Positions 58,572 through 64,000 of a stretch of DNA of 64,000 nucleotides are shown here, in pieces (within the stretch, counting starts at the first letter, position 1; the number at the start of each line of letters is the position of its first letter). The DNA lies in the NCBI RefSeq assembly GCF_000986865.1, contig NZ_LAVS01000003.1, positions 1-64,000 on the forward strand, written 5' to 3'. The DNA comes from Rheinheimera mesophila. Lineage in GTDB: Bacteria; Pseudomonadota; Gammaproteobacteria; Enterobacterales; Alteromonadaceae. The notes beneath the pieces were generated by a model, which searched no databases, was not told where the DNA came from, and saw only the letters and a list, made by a program, of their open reading frames with translations. Position numbers and translations under genes: made by a program.

Positions 58572-59951
58572 ATGGCGATGTGGGGTGGTCGGTTTACCGA
58601 AGCCAGTCTGGCCGAGTTTAGTGAATTTAATGACTCATTAAGTTTTGATTATCTGCTGGCGCAACAGGATATTCAGGCCTCCCGCGCCTGGACCACAGGT
58701 TTGCTGGAGGCGGGCATTATTACTGCCACTGAAGCAGAGCAACTGGATCATGCGTTGGCGGATTTAGCTTTGGCTGTGGAATCTAATCCTAAGCTGCCAT
58801 TGCAGACGCAGGAAGAAGATATTCATAGCTGGGTGGAAGCTCAGTTGCAGCAAAAAATTGGTGTGGTCGCAAAAAAGCTACACACAGGCCGCAGCCGTAA
58901 CGACTTAGTGGCGACCGACTTACGCTTGTGGACCAAACTGAATGCCAAACAGGTTCGCAGCACCTTAATCAACGCCATTGGTGCATTGATCACTTTTGCG
59001 GACGCCCATTTTGGTGCTGTGATGCCGGGTTTTACTCACCTGCAACGAGCCCAGCCTGTGCTGGTCAGTCACTGGGCTTTGGCCTACATCGAAATGTTAA
59101 AACGCGATTTAAGCCGGATTGACGATGCGTTAGCACGGATGGATGTTTGTCCTTTAGGTTGTGGCGCTTTAGCCGGTACTGGCATTCAAATCGACCGCAG
59201 CGCTTTAGCACAGCGTTTGGGTTTTCAATCTGCGGCGCTCAACAGCTTAGATGCAGTGTCGGACCGCGATTATGTGGTGGAGCTATCCGCTACTGCATCT
59301 TTGTGCATGACACATTTATCGCGTTTATCCGAAGATGTGATCTTCTTCTGCTCAGGCGAAGCGGCTTTCTTTAAACTCGGTGATGCCATCAGCAGCGGCT
59401 CATCACTAATGCCACAAAAGAAAAACCCTGATGTGTTTGAGTTATTACGTGGTAAAACCGGCCGTGTCTTAGGTCATTTAGTGGCTATTTTGCATGTCCT
59501 TAAAGGCTTACCTTTGGCCTACAACAAAGATATGCAGGAAGACAAACAGGGCTTTTTTGATTTGATGGCAAGCTGGCAACAATGCCTGCTGGTACTGGCG
59601 ACAGTACTGCCGCATTTATCGGTGAATGTGGAGCGTTGCCGTTTAGCGGCTGAGCTTGGCTACAGCAATGCCACTGACCTGGCTGATTATCTGGTCAGCA
59701 AAGGCATTGCCTTCCGTGATGCTCATGAACTGTCTGGGGAGCTGGTGCTGGTGGCGTCGAAGCAGCAAAAACCGCTGGAAGCTTTAGCTTTAGCCGAAAT
59801 GCAGCAGGTCTCGCCTTCAATCAGCGAGGATGTCTACGCAGCCCTGACCATCGAAGCTGGACTTGCCAAACGCGCCTCTTTAGCCGGTACCAGTCCTGAC
59901 AGAGTGAAAGAAGCGTTGGATGCCACCAAGCTGTGGTTTGAAGCACTCTGA
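58572..59951 (+). CDS. argH: Argininosuccinate lyase
   Basis: Last arginine step, 459 residues, fumarase/aspartase superfamily. Starts MAMWGGRFTEASLAEFSEFNDSLSFDY. Motifs: EEDIHSWVEAQLQQKIG, HTGRSRNDLVATDLRLW, GFTHLQRAQPV and the signature GSSLMPQKKNPD. No N-acetylglutamate synthase fusion (ArgHA) is present, since it ends at normal length. It is followed by a clear terminator. Confidence 0.97.
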   Translation: MAMWGGRFTEASLAEFSEFNDSLSFDYLLAQQDIQASRAWTTGLLEAGIITATEAEQLDHALADLALAVESNPKLPLQTQEEDIHSWVEAQLQQKIGVVAKKLHTGRSRNDLVATDLRLWTKLNAKQVRSTLINAIGALITFADAHFGAVMPGFTHLQRAQPVLVSHWALAYIEMLKRDLSRIDDALARMDVCPLGCGALAGTGIQIDRSALAQRLGFQSAALNSLDAVSDRDYVVELSATASLCMTHLSRLSEDVIFFCSGEAAFFKLGDAISSGSSLMPQKKNPDVFELLRGKTGRVLGHLVAILHVLKGLPLAYNKDMQEDKQGFFDLMASWQQCLLVLATVLPHLSVNVERCRLAAELGYSNATDLADYLVSKGIAFRDAHELSGELVLVASKQQKPLEALALAEMQQVSPSISEDVYAALTIEAGLAKRASLAGTSPDRVKEALDATKLWFEAL

Positions 59952-59971
59952 ATTGTTCTGTTCCACAAGAG

Positions 59972-59999
59972 AAAGCCGGACTTTTGAATCCGGCTTTTT
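59972..59999 (+). terminator. Terminator after argH
   Basis: Stem AAAGCCGGA/TCCGGCTTT with an 8-nt loop and TTTTG afterwards. Confidence 0.8.
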
Positions 60000-60020
60000 G
60001 CTTTTTACCGCAGCCAAAAG

Positions 60021-60716
60021 TTAAGCAGCTAACGCCTGCTTGGCCTGAAAATCCAGCTCAGCTTTGAGCTCAGGGGGCAGTTTTAACTGACGCGCCAGCT
60101 CTTGCAGGTAAGCCCCTTCCATATAGTTTTGCTCGTTGATCACCAAAAGGCTTGCCAGATACATCTCCGCCGCCATTTCCTCTGTAGTGGCTGCACTGGC
60201 AACATCGGCTGGGTCTAAAGGTTTGGCCAGTTCCTGATCAAACCAGCGTTGCAGGCTGAAATCCGACGTCAGTTTGGCAATTTCGCTGTCGATCAACTGG
60301 CGTTCCTGTTGATCAATATGACCATCGGCTTTGGCTGCACCAATTAATGCTTTTAAAATCGCATGACAGTGTTGTTCGGCTTGAGGAGCAGGCAAACGGT
60401 CTACAGTTTGAGGTTCATGCTGGTCTACAGTGCCTTTATTCTGCTGTTGCCAGTTGCCATAGGCTTTGTAAGCCAGCAGCCCCAGTGCGGCTAAGCCGCC
60501 ATAGGTGATGACTTTTCCGCCCAGGCTACGACCCTTTTTTGAACCCAGTAACATAGCCAAGGCACCACCAGATAAAGCTCCACCGCCAAAACCGGACATT
60601 AAATGACCGACCGAAGAGGACCCGGAAGATTTGTGACTGTGCTGTGATGCTGATTTCTGTTGCATCAAATCGGAACCGGCCTTGAGCAACTGATCCAATA
60701 AAGCCTTTGTATTCAT
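60021..60716 (-). CDS. DUF533/YebE-family inner membrane protein
   Basis: Protein of 231 residues. A Ser/His-rich N-terminal stretch (QHSHKSSGSSS) is followed by a Gly-rich hydrophobic segment (about 38-85, GFGGGALSGGALAMLLGSKKGRSLGGKVITYGGLAALGLLAYKAYGN). A TerB-like helical domain (about 120-230, LKALIGAAKADGHIDQQERQLIDSEIAKL) completes it. This is the DUF533 layout of E. coli YebE, a predicted inner-membrane protein of unknown function, upregulated by envelope stress in E. coli (recalled, not tested here). Confidence 0.85.
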   Translation of the reverse strand: MNTKALLDQLLKAGSDLMQQKSASQHSHKSSGSSSVGHLMSGFGGGALSGGALAMLLGSKKGRSLGGKVITYGGLAALGLLAYKAYGNWQQQNKGTVDQHEPQTVDRLPAPQAEQHCHAILKALIGAAKADGHIDQQERQLIDSEIAKLTSDFSLQRWFDQELAKPLDPADVASAATTEEMAAEMYLASLLVINEQNYMEGAYLQELARQLKLPPELKAELDFQAKQALAA

Positions 60717-60798
60717 GATGAGAAGTCCTTGAATTGCTGCGAGTTGTTATCAGACTTGTTTCAGCACAGAAAATTCAGTGGTAGTTGTAAGCAGATGT

Positions 60799-60825
60799 AA
60801 AAAAGGCCGCTGCGAAGCGACCTTT
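60799..60825 (-). terminator. Terminator of mrcA
   Basis: Minus-strand stem AAAAGGTCGCT (plus 60815-60825) with AGCGGCCTTTT (plus 60801-60811), GT-wobble included, followed by T's. It lies 22 bp after the mrcA stop. Confidence 0.75.
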
Positions 60826-60847
60826 TATGACACGCAAGATAGCCTGA

Positions 60848-63469
60848 TCAAAACAGCTCTATTTCTTCCTGCTGCTGGTTGTTTTGTGTCGGCAGAGGTT
60901 GTACTGAGGAATTGACATAGGTCTTAGGTTCTGTGCCCTGGATAAAGAACTCAAAACCGCTGCTGTTATCCGTGGCCTGAGTCAATAAACCTGTTTTCAG
61001 ATCGATACGCACAGAAGTGATGCCCACAGGTGGCTGAACAAAAATCTGCGGTTTGTCTTTTAAGGCAAATCCCATAAATTCTTGCCAGGCAGGCATCGCG
61101 GTTTTTGCCCCAGATTCGCTGCCGGCAACCTGATCTTTACCCAGATTGTTATTCCAGGCCGTTTTGCCTAACCGACTTTCTGCATCATCAAAACCGACCC
61201 AGGAGGTGACGACCAGTTCTGGTGAAAAACCAGAAAACCAGGCATCCTTGACATCGTTAGTTGTACCGGTTTTACCCGATAAGTCCTGCCGTTTTAATTC
61301 TTTTAAGCGATAGGCTGTACCGTTCCAGCCAGTTCCTGCTTTCCAGTCACCGCCACCCCAAATGGAACTTTTCAGCGCATCCGCTATTAAAAAGGCGTTT
61401 TGAGCTGAGATGACCCGTGGTGCATATGCAGGAGTTGGTGTTACCGGGCTTTGTTCAGTTGTAGCTGTTTGCTCTGCAAAAGTGGCCTCCAGCAGCGCTT
61501 CTGCATCTGCAGACTCAGCCAAGGCTGCCGCTTCTTTTGCCGCTTGAGCAGCGGCCGCTTTGGCTGCTAAATCTTGTTGTTCGCAGTCCGAACAAACAGG
61601 CACAGGCACATGTTCGTATATCAGATTGTTCTGATCATCCAGGATCTTAGTAATAACATAAGGTTTGACTAAATAACCGCCATTAGCGAATACGGCATAA
61701 CCTGTTGCTAATTCCAGCGGCGTTAACGACGCTGAACCTAACGCCAGAGTTTCACTGTGGGGCAAGTCTTTTTCTCTGAAACCAAACTTCGTCAGATGCT
61801 GACGGGTTTTTTCTATACCCACAGCCCGTAATAAGCGCACGGCCACCACGTTTTTCGACTTCGCTAACGCTTCACGGATACGGATAGCACCGTCGTACAC
61901 TTCAGGTGAGTTTTTGGGGCGCCATGCCTGATTGGCTCCCTCATCCCATTCGTGAATGGGGGCGTCATTCATTAAAGTCGCCAGTGTCAGATTAGATTCC
62001 AGCGCCGCTGAGTAAATAAAAGGTTTGATGTTTGAACCAACCTGACGGTTCGCTTGTGTAGCCCGGTTAAATTGGGTCATGGCAAAACTATAGCCCCCCA
62101 CCAGAGCTTGCACAGCACCATCTTTTGGATTAATTGCCACCAGCGCCGCACTGACTCCGGGGATCTGGCCCAACCGCCACTCGCCACCTGCAGGACGCAC
62201 CAGCACATGCATACCTGGTGCTATTACATCAGCAGCAGCTTTGGGCGGATGGCTCTGTCTGTCGTGACTGATAAAAGCGCGGGCCCAGTTCAGACCTTGC
62301 CAGGGCAGAGTAATTTTACGTCCACCCGATAAAATAGCCTGAGCTTGTTGACCTGTGACTTCAGTGATCACGGCCGGAATTAAATCTTCCAGGCCATCCT
62401 GATTGTCCAGATAAGCCAGAATGGCTTCATCACTCAGTCGGTCCTTTTCAACAAATTTTACTGAACCATCGGCCTGTGGTGCGGCTGTGGCTTGCCATAA
62501 AGTGGCAACAGGACCACGGTAGCCGTGACGTTCGTCATAGCCTATAACATTTTTTTGTACTGCAGCGACGGCTTTGCCCTGTAATCTGGAGTCTACTGTG
62601 GTGAATACCTGAAAACCTTTGGAGTAGGCTTCCTCCTCGCCATATTTATCCACTACTTCCTGGCGCACCATTTCAGCAATATAAGGTGCTGATGCTGTGA
62701 TTTGTGCGCCATGCAGTTTGGATAAAATAGGCTCCTGCAGCGCTTCATCGTACTGAGCCTGTGTGATGTAGCCTTCATTTAACATACGGCCCAGCACTAT
62801 ATTACGGCGGGCGCGGGCACGACTGGGCGAGCGCACCGGGTTTAATACGGAAGGACCTTGCGGTAAACCAGCGATAATAGCGATTTCAGATAAGGTCAGA
62901 TCCTGAATATTTTTACCAAAATAAACCTGAGCCGCAGCCCCTACGCCAAAAGAGCGTTGGCCTAACTCGATTTTATTTAAGTAAAGTTCCAGTATTTCGT
63001 CTTTGCTCAGTTCCTGTTCGATACGCAGAGCTAAAAAGATTTCTTTGATTTTACGGATCAGCTTTTTTTCACGGGTCAGAAAGAATACCCGTGCCAACTG
63101 TTGAGTGATGGTACTAGCACCTTGTTTGGCTTCACCACTGAATGCAACCACTGTCGCAGCACGAAACATACCAATGACGTCAATGCCCGGATGTTCATAA
63201 AAGCGGTTATCTTCAGTGGCCAGTACAGCTTTAATCAGTAAATCAGGCATTTCTTCCAGTGTTAACGGAATACGGCGTTTTTCACCGAATTGCGAAATAA
63301 GCTCACCGTCCTGACTAAAGACCCGCATAGGTGTTTGCAGCTTCACATCTTTTAATGTAGCCACACTGGGTAAGTCATCTTTGACATACCAGTAACTGGC
63401 CGCAACCAAAGCTACAACGGAAAAAGCACCTGCAATCACCAGAATGATTAGTTTTTTAAGCCACGACAC
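60848..63469 (-). CDS. mrcA: Penicillin-binding protein 1A
   Basis: Bifunctional class A PBP of 873 residues. TM anchor is about 8-28. The glycosyltransferase domain (about 55-230) has TEDNRFYEHPGID (catalytic Glu) and KQGASTITQQLARVFFL. An OB-like insert precedes the transpeptidase domain, which has the SxxK motif in QVGSNIKPFIYSAALES, SKNVVAV and KTGTTND. An Ala/Glu-rich stretch (about 634-665, CEQQDLAAKAAAAQAAKEAAALAES) is inserted within the transpeptidase domain and looks like a flexible or coiled linker. It is divergent from pilM, the standard order in this group. Confidence 0.95.
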   Translation of the reverse strand: MSWLKKLIILVIAGAFSVVALVAASYWYVKDDLPSVATLKDVKLQTPMRVFSQDGELISQFGEKRRIPLTLEEMPDLLIKAVLATEDNRFYEHPGIDVIGMFRAATVVAFSGEAKQGASTITQQLARVFFLTREKKLIRKIKEIFLALRIEQELSKDEILELYLNKIELGQRSFGVGAAAQVYFGKNIQDLTLSEIAIIAGLPQGPSVLNPVRSPSRARARRNIVLGRMLNEGYITQAQYDEALQEPILSKLHGAQITASAPYIAEMVRQEVVDKYGEEEAYSKGFQVFTTVDSRLQGKAVAAVQKNVIGYDERHGYRGPVATLWQATAAPQADGSVKFVEKDRLSDEAILAYLDNQDGLEDLIPAVITEVTGQQAQAILSGGRKITLPWQGLNWARAFISHDRQSHPPKAAADVIAPGMHVLVRPAGGEWRLGQIPGVSAALVAINPKDGAVQALVGGYSFAMTQFNRATQANRQVGSNIKPFIYSAALESNLTLATLMNDAPIHEWDEGANQAWRPKNSPEVYDGAIRIREALAKSKNVVAVRLLRAVGIEKTRQHLTKFGFREKDLPHSETLALGSASLTPLELATGYAVFANGGYLVKPYVITKILDDQNNLIYEHVPVPVCSDCEQQDLAAKAAAAQAAKEAAALAESADAEALLEATFAEQTATTEQSPVTPTPAYAPRVISAQNAFLIADALKSSIWGGGDWKAGTGWNGTAYRLKELKRQDLSGKTGTTNDVKDAWFSGFSPELVVTSWVGFDDAESRLGKTAWNNNLGKDQVAGSESGAKTAMPAWQEFMGFALKDKPQIFVQPPVGITSVRIDLKTGLLTQATDNSSGFEFFIQGTEPKTYVNSSVQPLPTQNNQQQEEIELF

Positions 63470-63617
63470 TGATTAACCTCAATGTATATTTTCGGAACTG
63501 ACGGGAATGTCAGTCTGTTTTTTAAAAAGCTGTTGTGGAGCCTACGCAATTTTTGTTGAAACGACTAAGCTCTTGACAGAAGTTCAATATAAATCATTGA
63601 CCTGTGCACGAGACTCT

Positions 63618-64000
63618 ATGCTAAAAAAGCTGTTTCAGACAAAAAAAGCCTTGATGTTAGGAGTCGATATCGGCTCGCATGCTGTCAAAGCGGTATTACT
63701 CAGTCAGCATAACCAGCATTATAAAGTAGAAGCCTTTGCAATAGAACCTATGCTGAAGGGCACAATGGTCGATCGTGAAATTCAGGACATCGAAGCTGTC
63801 GCCAATGCGTTATTGAACATTAGAAAAAAGATAGATAAATCAATTAAGTATGCATCATCTGCTGTGTCAGGGTCTCTGGTGATCAGTAAAGTAATTTTTA
63901 TGGATGCCAGTTTGTCCGACGCTGAATTAGCCCGCCAGATTGAATTAGAAGCCGATAGCTTAATTCCATACCCGCTGAATGAAGTCAGTTTAGACTTTGA
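63618..64000 (+). CDS. pilM: Type IV pilus assembly protein PilM (5' part)
   Basis: Frame open from ATG 63618 to the window end (127 codons visible). The product begins MLKKLFQTKKALMLGVDIGSHAVKAVLLSQ. This is an actin-like ASKHA fold with the phosphate-1 loop GVDIGSHAVKAV, as in PilM, the cytoplasmic protein that binds PilN's N-terminus. Later DRE, DAELARQIELEADSLIPYPLNEVSLDF fits the family. Divergent placement with mrcA supports the start of pilMNOPQ, whose other genes would lie beyond the window. Confidence 0.93.
   Translation, partial: MLKKLFQTKKALMLGVDIGSHAVKAVLLSQHNQHYKVEAFAIEPMLKGTMVDREIQDIEAVANALLNIRKKIDKSIKYASSAVSGSLVISKVIFMDASLSDAELARQIELEADSLIPYPLNEVSLDF

Overview
The window looks like a chromosomal segment of a gammaproteobacterium of the Alteromonadales/Chromatiaceae type; Rheinheimera is my best guess. 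This rests on gene content and order (queA-tgt-yajC-secDF, mrcA divergent from pilM, metJ divergent from metBLF, a five-gene argCBFGH cluster, PstC and PstA with long N-terminal extensions) and on moderate GC content. It is inference, not a database match. I see no rRNA, tRNA, CRISPR, insertion sequence or prophage.

The first 35 kb is dominated by phosphate. It holds an OprP/OprO-like porin (1923-3032), a lipoprotein plus TonB-dependent receptor operon (9191-14631), phoB and phoR (15022-17176), ppk-ppx (21600-25297), pstS (26194-27174), pstC-pstA-pstB-phoU (27363-33076) and a DUF47-pit pair (33228-35190). I found seven candidate Pho boxes, each made of CTGTCAT-like heptamers repeated every 11 bp. 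Six are followed, after exactly 10 nt, by a recognisable -10 hexamer. They precede the porin, the lipoprotein/receptor operon, phoB, ppk-ppx, pstS and pstC. The seventh precedes an OmpW-like gene. Together they suggest one PhoB-controlled programme: outer-membrane entry, periplasmic capture, inner-membrane uptake, polyphosphate storage and signalling.

Genes between these blocks include a phosphoethanolamine-transferase-like membrane enzyme (11-1723), a histidine kinase/response regulator pair with a divergent periplasmic protein (3109-6088), an amino-acid-binding-like periplasmic protein, a SoxR regulator divergent from a small NTF2-like gene with a textbook SoxR promoter between them (8063-9027), a LysR regulator/YeiH pair, an M20 amidohydrolase, an AI-2E-family permease and a GcvR-like ACT protein.

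From 35 kb onward the content is mostly housekeeping: oxyR, a periplasmic solute-binding-like protein, queA, tgt, yajC-secD-secF, a YbaL-type antiporter, a 416-residue malic enzyme, metJ with the divergent metB-metL-metF-thpR group, a SulP transporter, argCBFGH, a DUF533 protein, mrcA (PBP1A) and the start of pilM, which runs off the window.

Three kinds of dispersed repeat are visible. Two copies of a long imperfect palindrome bounded by ATACCC/GGGTAT lie at 32228-32351 (between pstB and phoU) and 56082-56263 (forming the end of argB). Two GGGTCAGA-type REP-like palindromes lie between maeB and metJ. A third type of palindrome separates phoB from phoR. The most interesting candidate system is the PhoB-controlled pair of a duplicated beta-helix lipoprotein and a TonB-dependent receptor, whose substrate is unknown.
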